Positions 31,653 to 39,943 of a stretch of DNA of 64,000 nt are shown here, in pieces (the stretch's first letter is position 1; every line of letters starts with the position of its first letter). The stretch covers positions 40,583-104,582 of the forward strand of contig NZ_FNYE01000028.1 of assembly GCF_900108945.1 (NCBI RefSeq). Direction: 5' to 3'. This DNA comes from Paraburkholderia diazotrophica (GTDB lineage Bacteria; Pseudomonadota; Gammaproteobacteria; Burkholderiales; Burkholderiaceae). The position numbers and the translations under genes are program-made. Under the pieces are notes generated by a model. It was given only the letters and a program-made list of their open reading frames with translations. It made no database searches and was not told the origin of the DNA.

Positions 31653-31829
31653 ATGTATCTGATCAGCCGTCTTTTCCTGTTCCTGACGAAGTCCTACGAC
31701 GAGCGCGTCAAAGAGCGCAACGACGCCTACCTGGCAGAAGCCACGGACCTGTACGACCTCGAGTTCCGCATGCGCAAGGTCGATCGCGAATCGCAAATGC
31801 GTCATCCGTCGTGGATGAGCCAGAACTAA
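31653..31829 (+). CDS. DUF3563 family small protein
   Basis: A 58-residue protein starting MYLISRLFLFLTKSYDER and containing YLAEATDLYDLEFRMRKVDRE. The alternating 'YLAxAxDLxDLExRMRxLD' pattern is that of DUF3563 proteins common in Burkholderia. A hydrophobic N-terminus precedes a charged helix. The function is unknown. A strong -10 within a perfect inverted repeat lies 50 bp upstream and a good terminator 70 bp downstream, so it is a stand-alone transcript. Confidence 0.85.
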   Translation: MYLISRLFLFLTKSYDERVKERNDAYLAEATDLYDLEFRMRKVDRESQMRHPSWMSQN

Positions 31830-32193
31830 GCTGGTTCGCACTGGCCGGCGTATGAGCAGGTCCGAAACGCGCGCTCGACGCGAGCGTAGCAGCGCATAGC
31901 GCGCCAGCATCGTCTGGCGCGCTTTTGCATGATCGCCGACGGGCTGCGGGTAATCCTTCCTCAGCATAACGGCCCAGTTCTTCAGATCGTCTGGGTCCGC
32001 CTGCCAAGGCGTGTGGATCGGTGTCGCCAGTCGATACCATCCGCAGACGGTTGTGAATGAAGCCAGTGCCCGTATCATGCGTCGAGGTGATGAGCGCGAA
32101 TCATGTGCTGTCAAAGACAACGCCCGTCTTTCGAATGAAGGGCGGACGCTGCGGCCCGAACGGCTGTCGGTTTGATGTAGATCGCCGACAAGT
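31830..32193. other. intergenic region downstream of the DUF3563 gene
   Basis: About 360 bp. The first part holds the DUF3563 terminator. The rest, up to the ohr stop, shows no supportable gene. Confidence 0.45.
31898..31926 (+). terminator. intrinsic terminator of the DUF3563 gene
   Basis: Perfect arms AGCGCGCCAG and CTGGCGCGCT around CATCGT, followed by TTT. Confidence 0.8.
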
Positions 32194-32613
32194 TCAAACC
32201 ACCTTCGCGCGCACGTCGACATTGCCGCGCGTCGCGTTCGAATACGGGCACACCTGATGTGCCGCGTCGACCAGCTCCTGCGCCGCCGCCGCATCGAGAC
32301 CCGGCAGCGACACGCGCAATTCGATGTCGAGCGCGAAGCCGCCTTTGTCGTTCGGGCCTACGCCGACATCGGCCGTCACCGTCGTTTCAGCGGGCACAGC
32401 CTGCTTGCGCTGGCCGGCGACGAACTTCATCGCACTCAGGAAACACGCCGAGTAGCCGGCCGCGAACAGCTGTTCCGGGTTCGTGCCCTGCGCGCCGTTG
32501 CCGCCGAGTTCACGCGGCGCAGCCAGCTTCACGTCGAGCACGTTGTCCGATGAGACCGCGCGACCGTCGCGACCGCCGTTGCTCGTTGCCGTTGCCTTGT
32601 ACAGTACGTTCAT
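32194..32613 (-). CDS. ohr: organic hydroperoxide resistance protein Ohr
   Basis: A thiol peroxidase of 139 residues that reduces organic hydroperoxides in the cytoplasm. It begins MNVLYKATATSNGGRDGRAVS. The peroxidatic Cys is in GYSACFLSAM (near 56), the resolving Cys in HQVCPYSNATRGNV (near 121), and the Arg/Glu pair that activates the Cys falls in the usual positions. The regulator OhrR is encoded just upstream on the same strand, with a palindromic box between. Confidence 0.95.
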   Translation of the reverse strand: MNVLYKATATSNGGRDGRAVSSDNVLDVKLAAPRELGGNGAQGTNPEQLFAAGYSACFLSAMKFVAGQRKQAVPAETTVTADVGVGPNDKGGFALDIELRVSLPGLDAAAAQELVDAAHQVCPYSNATRGNVDVRAKVV

Positions 32614-32706
32614 TTTGCCGCTCCTTGATCGGTTTCGGTGATTGGGTCGGTGCTTGCCGGTCTTTCGCGCGCATCGCTATCGGATCGGCACGCGACAAAG
32701 ATAGCG

Positions 32707-32720
32707 TACAAATCATTTGT
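32707..32720. promoter_or_regulatory. OhrR operator upstream of ohr
   Basis: ACAAAT-C-ATTTGT is a perfect dyad 94 bp upstream of ohr. It is followed by TGTACAAACTAT, possibly a second half-box. It resembles the known OhrR box. Confidence 0.7.
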
Positions 32721-32790
32721 GTACAAACTATATCCATATCGATGCGATAGGAAATGCATAGGCGCCGGCAGCCGCGACCGACCCGCGTTT

Positions 32791-33246
32791 TCAGTAGCGT
32801 TCGAGGTAGTCGTTCAAGGTGCCGCGCAATTGCGTCAGATCATCGCGTAGCCGCGTGAGGAACTCAGGCGTTTGCTGGGTCGCGCAAAAGATCGCGCCCG
32901 GCACATCGCGTGCAGTGCGCTTGAGCGCGACGCCCGATTTTGTCAGCCGGATAAAGACGAGCCGTTCGTCCTCGGTGCCGCGCAAGCGCTCGATATAGCC
33001 TTGCGCTTCGAGCCGCTTGAGCAGCGGCGTGACCGTCGCCGAATCCAGATTCAGGCGCACGGCGATGTCCTTCACGGTGACATCGTCGCTTTCCCACAGG
33101 ATCAGCATCGTCAGATATTGAGGGTACGTGAGCCCAAGCCGGTCGAGAATCGGCTTGTACGCTTTGGTCATCGCAAGGGACGTCGAGTAGAGCGCGAAGC
33201 AGAGCTGCTCATCGAGCGTGACGGGAAAAGCGGTGCGCTGGGTCAT
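32791..33246 (-). CDS. ohrR: MarR-family organic peroxide sensor OhrR
   Basis: A 151-residue repressor whose sensing Cys lies in the diagnostic LDEQLCFALYSTS near the N-terminus. Tyr residues follow in YPQYLTMLILWE, and the winged helix is VTVKDIAVRLNLDSATVTPLLKRLEAQGYIERLRG. It represses ohr until the Cys is oxidised. The ATG at 33246 is preferred over one 19 codons upstream because it places LDEQLCFALY at the normal distance. Confidence 0.94.
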   Translation of the reverse strand: MTQRTAFPVTLDEQLCFALYSTSLAMTKAYKPILDRLGLTYPQYLTMLILWESDDVTVKDIAVRLNLDSATVTPLLKRLEAQGYIERLRGTEDERLVFIRLTKSGVALKRTARDVPGAIFCATQQTPEFLTRLRDDLTQLRGTLNDYLERY

Positions 33247-33284
33247 GTGCGTTCCCTGAAGCAAAGCGTGCGAATGGATTGCGT

Positions 33285-33298
33285 GCAAACTATTGTGC
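33285..33298. promoter_or_regulatory. second OhrR-like site, upstream of ohrR
   Basis: GCAAACTATTGTGC, an imperfect dyad (10 of 14 symmetric), lies about 40 bp upstream of ohrR. It resembles the ohr box and suggests autoregulation. Confidence 0.4.
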
Positions 33299-33399
33299 CG
33301 CAAAACACGGCACGACGGATCGATGCAAACGGACGGGAAATCCGCGCCGCATGGCAGCGGCGCAGGTTCGAAGAAAGCCGGCTCTTGCGAAGGCGGCTG

Positions 33400-34212
33400 C
33401 TAGGAAGACGGCGAAGAAGGCGCAGGCGGCAGCGGCTGTCCGGGCGATTGCACGCCGAAGCAGCCGCGATAGGTTGCATAGAACGAGCAGTAGAGCATCG
33501 TCGTGACGATGATCGACGCGGGCATCAGGATCACGAGCGCGAGGTCGCCCGCACCGATCGCCTGCAGCAGCGCGGACAGTCCGAGCGACACCGTCGTCGC
33601 GACGGCGAACCACAGCGCGCCGTACACGGCGAACGCGCCGCGATTTCGCCAGCAACTGACGATGCTGAAGAACATCGCCTTGATGGTCGGCACATCGTGC
33701 CATGCGGTGAGGATCGGCGCGAACCAGAACAACATCGCGACGGGCACATAGAATGCGAGCGCCGTCAGCACGGCCAACGGAATATCGCTGTTGGCGATGG
33801 CTTCCGGCTGCATCGACTCGCCGCTGACCATCAGATGCAGCAGCACGCCGCCGTCCGCAAGCGCGGAGCCCAGCATCACAATGGTCATCGCGATGATGTA
33901 GAGCACGCCGAGCAGCAGCAGGCGCTTCGCGACCTGGCTGCCGTACGAGCGGAAGCCGTCGACGAGTATGGTGGGCAGCACCGGCTTGCCCGCAATCGTG
34001 TCGCGGCACGCCGCCATGAAGCCGACCGCGATGCCCGGAATTAGCATGAGCGGCAGCACGCCGCCGACGATGGGGATCAGCGAAATGGCCGTCATCGCGA
34101 GCAGATATGCGAAAAACAGCGTGAGAAACGCAAGCGGGTTCTTGCGAAAGAGCCAGATTCCTTGCCGGAACCATACGTAGCCGGTTTTCGCCGGGACTTC
34201 GATCAGTTGCAT
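33400..34212 (-). CDS. BPSS1780-like polytopic membrane protein
   Basis: A 270-residue protein starting MQLIEVPAKTGYVWFRQGIWLFRKNPLAFLTLFFAYL. It has about six hydrophobic segments and a Pro/Ser-rich tail. The start and layout match a Burkholderiales membrane family named after BPSS1780, of unknown function. Its start overlaps the thrB stop by 10 bp, so it is probably co-translated with homoserine kinase. Confidence 0.8.
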   Translation of the reverse strand: MQLIEVPAKTGYVWFRQGIWLFRKNPLAFLTLFFAYLLAMTAISLIPIVGGVLPLMLIPGIAVGFMAACRDTIAGKPVLPTILVDGFRSYGSQVAKRLLLLGVLYIIAMTIVMLGSALADGGVLLHLMVSGESMQPEAIANSDIPLAVLTALAFYVPVAMLFWFAPILTAWHDVPTIKAMFFSIVSCWRNRGAFAVYGALWFAVATTVSLGLSALLQAIGAGDLALVILMPASIIVTTMLYCSFYATYRGCFGVQSPGQPLPPAPSSPSS

Positions 34213-35198
34213 GAGCTGTGAATGCCAGGGAGGGCGACGCCAGCGAGGCGCTCGCGAAGAATGCGCTCGAAATGACCCGGATCGTGTGGCTTGAGCAGTT
34301 CGGCGGCGCGCGGCATATGGAAATCATACAGGCGAGACACCCAGAAGCGATACGCTCCCGCGCGCAACATGTCGCCCCAGTGCCGGTTTTCGGCGGGAGT
34401 GAACGGGCGCACGGTCTGATACGCGCGCAGCAACGCTTCGACGCGCGCTTCGTCGAGCTTGCCCGTGGCGAGATCGACGCACCAGTCGTTGACCGTCACG
34501 GCGACGTCGAAGAGCCACTTGTCGCAGCCCGCGAAATAGAAATCGAAGAAGCCGCCGAGCGCAACTTCATGATGCGTATCGGGCGCCGCGTGCGCGAACA
34601 GTACGTTGTCGCGGAACAGATCGCAATGGCATGGACCCTCCGGCAGCGACGCATAATCCGCCGACGCAAAAAACGCCTGCTGATGCGCGAGTTCTTCCGT
34701 GAGCAGCGTGCGTTGCGCATCGGTGACGAACGGCACGATGCTCGGCACCGTTTCCTGCCACCACGGCAGGCTGCGCAGATTCGGCTGATGATGCGGGAAA
34801 TCGCGGCCCGCCAGATGCAGTCGCGCGAGCATCTGGCCCACTTCGATGCAATGCGCGACGCCGGGCGCGAGCTCCGGCGCGCCGTCGAGCTTCGTGACGA
34901 TCGTCGCGGGCTTGCCGTCGAGCATGCCGAACAGCGCGCCGTCGTCGCGCGGCATCGGGTCCGGCACGGGCACGCGATGCGACGCCAGGTGGCGCATCAG
35001 GTCCAGATAGAACGGCAATTGCCCTGCCGTCAGCTTTTCGAAAATGGTGAGGACGTACTCGCCGCGCGTGGTCGTCAGAAAGAAATTGCTGTTCTCGATT
35101 CCGGATGTGATGCCGCGAAAGTCGACGACTTCGCCGAGATCGTAGTGGCGCATCCAGTCTGCGAGCTGGGCTTCGGTGACAGCGGTGAAAACGGCCAT
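34203..35198 (-). CDS. thrB: homoserine kinase (APH-fold type)
   Basis: Phosphorylates homoserine in threonine synthesis. The 331-residue protein belongs to the aminoglycoside-phosphotransferase-fold ThrB of proteobacteria. It starts MAVFTAVTEAQLADWMRHYDLG and shows ITSGIENSNFFLTTTRGEYVLTIFE, the catalytic loop GPCHCDLFRDNVLF (near 189) and the metal site GFFDFYFAGCDKWLFDVA. The downstream membrane protein overlaps its stop; the DUF2782 gene lies upstream on the same strand. Confidence 0.95.
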   Translation of the reverse strand: MAVFTAVTEAQLADWMRHYDLGEVVDFRGITSGIENSNFFLTTTRGEYVLTIFEKLTAGQLPFYLDLMRHLASHRVPVPDPMPRDDGALFGMLDGKPATIVTKLDGAPELAPGVAHCIEVGQMLARLHLAGRDFPHHQPNLRSLPWWQETVPSIVPFVTDAQRTLLTEELAHQQAFFASADYASLPEGPCHCDLFRDNVLFAHAAPDTHHEVALGGFFDFYFAGCDKWLFDVAVTVNDWCVDLATGKLDEARVEALLRAYQTVRPFTPAENRHWGDMLRAGAYRFWVSRLYDFHMPRAAELLKPHDPGHFERILRERLAGVALPGIHSSCN

Positions 35199-35340
35199 GC
35201 GTGGGGCGTCGAATCAGGTTGTTCGGCTGGCGCGATGCCAGTGTGAGCCGGGGCAAGCGGGTTGAAAACGTCGTTGCCTTCGTGGTGCGTCTTTGTGACG
35301 GGCGCCGGATGCGATGTTCACCGGCGCCTATCGGCCTTAA

Positions 35341-35400
35341 GCAGGCTTGCAACAGGCTTGAAACAGGCTTGAAACAGACTTGAAGCGGGTTTGAAGCAGG
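35341..35400. repeat. 11-bp tandem repeat (about 5.5 units)
   Basis: Units GCAGGCTTGCA, ACAGGCTTGAA (twice), ACAGACTTGAA and GCGGGTTTGAA follow in register between the DUF2782 stop and the thrB start. No coding potential. Confidence 0.85.
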
Positions 35401-35446
35401 CCGGCGCGCGTCGCCGCGAGTGGGCGCACGCGCAGGCTTGCGTCGA

Positions 35447-35854
35447 TCAGTAATGCAGGTTCACGGACGGCAGGCGCGCGGGCGGCTTGCCGGATTCGTA
35501 GACCTTCGGCGACGTGTCGGTGGGCGCGCTCATCTGGTAGCGCGTGCCGAAGTTCGAGCGCACGTTGATCTCAACGGGCTTGCCCTTGTCGCGGTATTCG
35601 GTGATTTCGGTGCCATTGCTGCTGCGCTCGTAGAAGCTCGGCGTACGCGGCGTGTTGATCTCGACCTTCGAGCTCACCTCGGCCGCGGGACGGTTGATCG
35701 CTCTCAGATCCGGCAGGCCCGCGCGTTCGTTGGCTTCGGCTTGTGCGTCTGCGGCCGCCTGCGCGTCTTTCGCGGATGGGGCAGGCTGGGCAGCCATCGC
35801 CACGCCGCTGACGGCGAGCGCCAGCGCAACTGCGGCGGGGAAGAGCGGCTTCAT
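35447..35854 (-). CDS. DUF2782 family exported protein
   Basis: A 135-residue protein with a signal peptide (MKPLFPAAVALALAVSGVAMAA). The mature part contains PRTPSFYERSSNGTEITEYRDKGKPVEINVRSNFGTRYQM, the conserved 'ITEYRxxGxxxEIxVxxxxGxxY' block of DUF2782. Function unknown. The family commonly sits between polA and thrB in Burkholderiales. The ATG at 35854 has GGAG upstream and gives a clean signal peptide. Confidence 0.85.
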   Translation of the reverse strand: MKPLFPAAVALALAVSGVAMAAQPAPSAKDAQAAADAQAEANERAGLPDLRAINRPAAEVSSKVEINTPRTPSFYERSSNGTEITEYRDKGKPVEINVRSNFGTRYQMSAPTDTSPKVYESGKPPARLPSVNLHY

Positions 35855-36098
35855 GATGTTTCTCCGATTAGGTGGCCCGATTCTAGCAAATCCAGTGCTG
35901 CTCACGGGCATGAGCAGCGGGCGATAGCCTTATTTTGCGCGCTTCTCGCACGGCACGCGCGGCACATGTGTGAGGCGTCGCGCAAGCGGCGCAATCATGC
36001 GTGCGTGTGATCGCACAGGCGGCTCATGTGCAGGCGCGCGCACATCAGAAAGCGCGGGTTCCGTGGTAATGTCGTTGCATCAATCGAGGCGACCGAAG

Positions 36099-37625
36099 AT
36101 GAACTACGATACCAATCAACGCGCGGTGCACATGCCCGCTAACGCGTTCCCGACCGAGGCCTTCGACGACGCCGCCGATGCCGTCACGCGCCTGTCCGCC
36201 ATCTATGAAGCGAACACATCGTTCCTGCGCGATGCGTTTGCGCGTTTCCGGCGCAACGAGCCGTTCGACCGTCGCGTGCGCGCGTGCTATCCGTTCGTGC
36301 GCGTGCGCACGGATACGAACACGCATGTCGATTCGCGCCGCTCGTATGGCTTCGTCGCGGGTCCGGGCGTGTTCGAAACCACGGTGACGCGGCCCGATCT
36401 GTTCGGCAATTACTATCGCGAGCAATTGCGCCTGCTGGTGAAGAACCATCATGTGGCCGTCGAAGTGGGCGTATCGGATCAGCCGATCCCCATTCACTTC
36501 GCTTTCGCCGAGGGCATCCACCTCGAAGGCGATCTGGATCGCGAGCGTCTGCTCTCGATGCGCGACGTATTCGACCCGCCCGACCTCGCGTTGCTCGACG
36601 ACCGCATCGTCAACGGCACCTACGAGCCGATGCCCGGCGAGCCGCATCCGCTTGCGCTCTTCACGGCGGCGCGCGTCGACTTTTCGCTGCATCGGCTCAA
36701 GCACTACACGGCGACGTCGCCCACGCACTGCCAGAACTACGTGCTGTACACGAACTATCAGTTCTATATCGACGAGTTCGTGAAGCTCGGCCGCACGATG
36801 ATGGCGAAGACTGACGACGCCGATCTGCGCGCATACCGCAGCGAGTACACGTCGTTCGTCGAGCCGGGCGACGTGATCACGTACAACGCGAATATCGGCG
36901 AGCAGGAAGACGAAGGCACGGCGCCGCCGCGCCTGCCGCAGATGCCCGCGTATCACCTCAAGCGCGCGGACGGCAGCGGCATCACGATGATCAACATCGG
37001 CGTCGGCCCGTCGAACGCGAAGACCATTACCGATCACATCGCGGTGCTGCGCCCGCATGCATGGATCATGCTCGGCCATTGCGCAGGTCTGCGCAACACG
37101 CAGCGTCTCGGCGACTACGTGCTCGCGCACGGCTATGTGCGCGAGGATCACGTGCTCGACGACGACTTGCCGCTGTGGGTGCCGATTCCTGCCCTCGCCG
37201 AAGTACAGGTCGCGCTGGAGCGCGCCGTCGCGCAGGTCACGCAGCTCGACGGCGCCGAACTCAAGCGCGTGATGCGCACGGGCACGGTCGCGAGCGTCGA
37301 TAACCGCAACTGGGAGCTGCGCGATCATCGCGAGCCCGTGCAGCGCCTGTCGCAAAGCCGCGCGATCGCGCTCGACATGGAAAGCGCGACGATCGCCGCG
37401 AACGGCTTCCGTTTCCGCGTGCCGTACGGGACGCTGCTGTGCGTGTCCGACAAGCCGCTGCACGGCGAACTGAAGCTGCCCGGCATGGCCGACCAGTTCT
37501 ATCGCGCGCAGGTCGACCAGCATTTGCAAATCGGCGTGAAGGCGATGGAGATTCTGCGCACCAACGGCCTGCACAAGCTGCACAGTCGCAAGCTGCGCAG
37601 CTTCGCCGAGGTGGCGTTCCAGTAG
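36099..37625 (+). CDS. amn: AMP nucleosidase
   Basis: Hydrolyses AMP to adenine and ribose-5-phosphate. The 508-residue protein has the Amn N-terminal domain (PFVRVRTDTNTHVDSRRSYGFVAGPGVF...) and the C-terminal nucleoside-phosphorylase-like domain with ITMINIGVGPSNAKTITDHIAVLRPHAWIMLGHCAGLR and ALDMESATIAANGFRFRVPYGTLLCVSD, whose Glu/Asp contact the substrate. The ATG at 36099 fits the family length; a longer frame upstream is not family-like. It is divergent from the DUF2782 gene. A 14-bp tandem repeat begins at its stop codon. Confidence 0.93.
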   Translation: MNYDTNQRAVHMPANAFPTEAFDDAADAVTRLSAIYEANTSFLRDAFARFRRNEPFDRRVRACYPFVRVRTDTNTHVDSRRSYGFVAGPGVFETTVTRPDLFGNYYREQLRLLVKNHHVAVEVGVSDQPIPIHFAFAEGIHLEGDLDRERLLSMRDVFDPPDLALLDDRIVNGTYEPMPGEPHPLALFTAARVDFSLHRLKHYTATSPTHCQNYVLYTNYQFYIDEFVKLGRTMMAKTDDADLRAYRSEYTSFVEPGDVITYNANIGEQEDEGTAPPRLPQMPAYHLKRADGSGITMINIGVGPSNAKTITDHIAVLRPHAWIMLGHCAGLRNTQRLGDYVLAHGYVREDHVLDDDLPLWVPIPALAEVQVALERAVAQVTQLDGAELKRVMRTGTVASVDNRNWELRDHREPVQRLSQSRAIALDMESATIAANGFRFRVPYGTLLCVSDKPLHGELKLPGMADQFYRAQVDQHLQIGVKAMEILRTNGLHKLHSRKLRSFAEVAFQ

Positions 37626-37669
37626 TAGCGTTTCGGCAGTAGCGTTTCGCAATAGCGTTTGCGGTAGCG
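37624..37669. repeat. 14-bp tandem repeat starting in the amn stop codon
   Basis: AGTAGCGTTTCGGC, AGTAGCGTTTCGCA, ATAGCGTTTGCGG and a partial TAGCG follow in register. The first unit overlaps the amn stop codon. Confidence 0.85.
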
Positions 37670-37683
37670 CGTGTAAGCGCTTG

Positions 37684-38217
37684 TCAGCCGACGAACGGGA
37701 GTCCGGCGAGCCCTGCGAGCGCGCCGGCTCCGAGCAGCCACAACGGATGAATGCGTGTCCTGAACGCGAGCACTGCGCATGTGCCCGTGATGGCCCACGC
37801 GAGCCACGACGTGTCCGACGTCTGCGCGATCAGAACGGCGCTCGCCGCGACGAGACCCGCCGTCACGGGCACGAGTCCCTTCTGCGCGATGCGCCGCCAC
37901 GGGCGGTCCTTGAAGCGGTTCCACGCGTGCATCGCAAGCAGCGTGACGACCGAAGACGGTCCGAACTTCGCGAGCGAGGTCACGAGCATCCCGGCCCAGC
38001 CCGCCACATGCCAGCCGACGAGCGTCACGACCATCATGTTCGGTCCAGGCGCGGCCTGGGCGAGCGCGAAGAGCGCGCTGAATTCGCTGGCGGGCATCCA
38101 GTGATGCACCTCGACGACCTGCCGCTGCATCTCCGGCAAGATGGTGTTGCCGCCGCCGAACGCGAGCAGCGACAACTGGCTGAAGATGACGGCGAGCGCG
38201 ATCAACGTATCGGTCAT
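37684..38217 (-). CDS. chromate transporter family protein, second half (ChrA C-terminal type)
   Basis: A 177-residue membrane protein with the CHR-domain signature AFGGGNTILPEMQRQVVEVHHWM near the N-terminus and FALAQAAPGPNMMVVTLVGW. With the upstream gene it forms the two-gene (short-chain) version of ChrA, which exports chromate or a related oxyanion. Its ATG overlaps the preceding stop as ATGA. Whether the true substrate is chromate cannot be told from sequence. Confidence 0.85.
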   Translation of the reverse strand: MTDTLIALAVIFSQLSLLAFGGGNTILPEMQRQVVEVHHWMPASEFSALFALAQAAPGPNMMVVTLVGWHVAGWAGMLVTSLAKFGPSSVVTLLAMHAWNRFKDRPWRRIAQKGLVPVTAGLVAASAVLIAQTSDTSWLAWAITGTCAVLAFRTRIHPLWLLGAGALAGLAGLPFVG

Positions 38218-38822
38218 TTCGATGCCTCGTTCTGGCGTGCCGATGTTGCGGCGGCATCGGCTTTTGCCACGCGCGACGCCATGTAGATGCTGAGCGGCGT
38301 CAACACGATCATCGTCGGCAGCAGCGGAAAGCGCAGCAACGCGATCGCGACGAAGCCCAGCGCGGCGATCGTCGCGGCCCTCGGGTCGTGGCGCAGCGGC
38401 AGCAGAATCTTGACGGCCATCGCGATCAGCAGACCGGCGGCGGCCGCCGCGAGTCCGGCGAAAAGATGCCTGATGTGCGGATCGTTCTGCGTGCGCTCGT
38501 AAATCACGCCCAGTGCGATCACGACGAGCGACGGTCCGGCGATCAAGCCGAGAATGCCCGCCAGCGCCCCATGCAGGCCGCGAAAGCGCATGCCCAGCGC
38601 CACCGACAGATTGATCACGTTGCCGCCCGGCAGGAACTGGCACAGCCCGAGCAGATCGGTGAACTCGGCGGCCGTCAGCCAGCGGCGCTGTTCGACGATG
38701 GTCCGCCGCGCGAGCGGCAGCGCGCCGCCGAACGACGTCAGGCCGAGGCCCAGAAAGCCCATGAAGATTTCGCGCGTAGTCGGAGCGGGCGCATGCTCCG
38801 GCGCGTCGGGGTGCTGATCCAT
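38214..38822 (-). CDS. chromate transporter family protein, first half (ChrA N-terminal type)
   Basis: A 202-residue CHR-domain protein. Its signature LGLTSFGGALPLARRTIVEQRRWLTAAEFTDLLGLCQFLPGGNVINLSVALGMRFRG aligns with the N-terminal half of full-length ChrA. Several hydrophobic helices follow. The ATG at 38822 has GGTGA five bases upstream; 38834 is an alternative. It is divergent from a LysR-type gene, with a perfect palindrome between them. Confidence 0.85.
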   Translation of the reverse strand: MDQHPDAPEHAPAPTTREIFMGFLGLGLTSFGGALPLARRTIVEQRRWLTAAEFTDLLGLCQFLPGGNVINLSVALGMRFRGLHGALAGILGLIAGPSLVVIALGVIYERTQNDPHIRHLFAGLAAAAAGLLIAMAVKILLPLRHDPRAATIAALGFVAIALLRFPLLPTMIVLTPLSIYMASRVAKADAAATSARQNEASK

Positions 38823-38897
38823 CGCGTTCACCATTCGGTACAAGGCGTGAAGGTTAGCGCCGATTCCGGGCAGCGCAAAACGATTTCTCGGGCACAT

Positions 38898-38920
38898 CCT
38901 TGTGATCTAGAATCACAAGG
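38898..38920. promoter_or_regulatory. perfect palindrome abutting the LysR start codon
   Basis: CCTTGTGAT-CTAGA-ATCACAAGG has 9-bp perfect arms. The last base is directly followed by the ATG of the regulator, and it lies 76 bp from the chrA-type start. It is a strong operator candidate and leaves no room for a normally spaced Shine-Dalgarno. Confidence 0.7.
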
Positions 38921-39892
38921 ATGAATGCAAGGACGAACCGCAAACTTCCCCCTTTCCCGGCACTGCGCGCCTTCGAAGCCGCGGCGCGGCACAACAGCTT
39001 CACGTCCGCCGCGGACGAGCTTCATGTGACGCACGGTGCAATCAGCCGTCAGGTGGCGGCGTTCGAGGCGTGGGTCGGCGTGCAGGTGTTTCATCGTATC
39101 GGCAAGCGGGTGCGGCTGACGGAAGACGGCCGCCGCTATCTGTCGACGGTGCAGGCCGCGTTCGACAGCATCGCCGCAGCGACCGACCAGTTGCGCGACA
39201 CGGGCGTCGTGCACGTGCTGCGCGTGAATGCGCTGCCGACGTTCGCAATGAAGTGGCTATTGCCGCGGCTCTCGCAGTTTCAGCGGATGGCGCCGAACGT
39301 CGAGTTGCGGCTGTCGACGTCGAACGCGCCCGTCGAAACGCTCGACAGCTTCGACGTCGCCGTGCGGCGCGGGCCCGCACACTGGCCCAATTGCGCGAGC
39401 GGGCAGTTTCTCGAAGAAAGCGAGCTTCCCGTGTGCAGTCCCGTGCTGTTGCAGCGCCTGCCGATTCATACGGCCGACGATCTCGCGCGTCATGTGCTGC
39501 TGCATTCGGATACACGGCCGGACGCATGGCAGCACTGGCTGCACGCGGCGGGTGTCACCGCGAAGTGCCGCAAGAAGCAGTCGTTCGATCACTTCTACCT
39601 GGCGTTGCAGGCGGCCGTGGATGGCCTGGGCGTCGCGCTCGGACCGACGCCGCTGGTCGACGACGAACTGGCGTCGGGGCGCCTGGTGATGCCGCTGAAA
39701 GGACCGCGTATCGGCGCGCGCGGCTATTGGTGGGTCGCGCGGCGCGAAGTGGCGAACGCGCCGATCGTCGGGCAGTTTTGCCGCTGGCTCGAAGCGCAGG
39801 CGGCGCAGACGAAAGTGGAAACGGAAGCAGAAGGTACTGCACCGGCAACGACGCGCGGCAATGCGGGCAACGCGCATGCCGCGTCGCGATAG
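38921..39892 (+). CDS. LysR-family regulator, GcvA-like
   Basis: A 323-residue regulator. The opening LPPFPALRAFEAAARHNSFTSAADELHVTHGAISRQVAAFEAWVGVQVFHR is that of the GcvA/AmpR-type LysR group. The effector domain continues with VLRVNALPTFAMKWLLPRLSQFQ. A low-complexity tail follows residue 295. The ATG at 38921 is the only suitable start, though it touches the palindrome. The likely target is the divergent chromate-type transporter pair, plus itself. Confidence 0.88.
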   Translation: MNARTNRKLPPFPALRAFEAAARHNSFTSAADELHVTHGAISRQVAAFEAWVGVQVFHRIGKRVRLTEDGRRYLSTVQAAFDSIAAATDQLRDTGVVHVLRVNALPTFAMKWLLPRLSQFQRMAPNVELRLSTSNAPVETLDSFDVAVRRGPAHWPNCASGQFLEESELPVCSPVLLQRLPIHTADDLARHVLLHSDTRPDAWQHWLHAAGVTAKCRKKQSFDHFYLALQAAVDGLGVALGPTPLVDDELASGRLVMPLKGPRIGARGYWWVARREVANAPIVGQFCRWLEAQAAQTKVETEAEGTAPATTRGNAGNAHAASR

Positions 39893-39943
39893 CCGTGATG
39901 GCGGACAACGCAACGCACTGTCCGCCATGGATGCATCAGACGA

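Noticed and set aside
35341..35400. CRISPR array
   Set aside because: The 11-bp units are contiguous, without unique spacers, and no cas genes are in the window.
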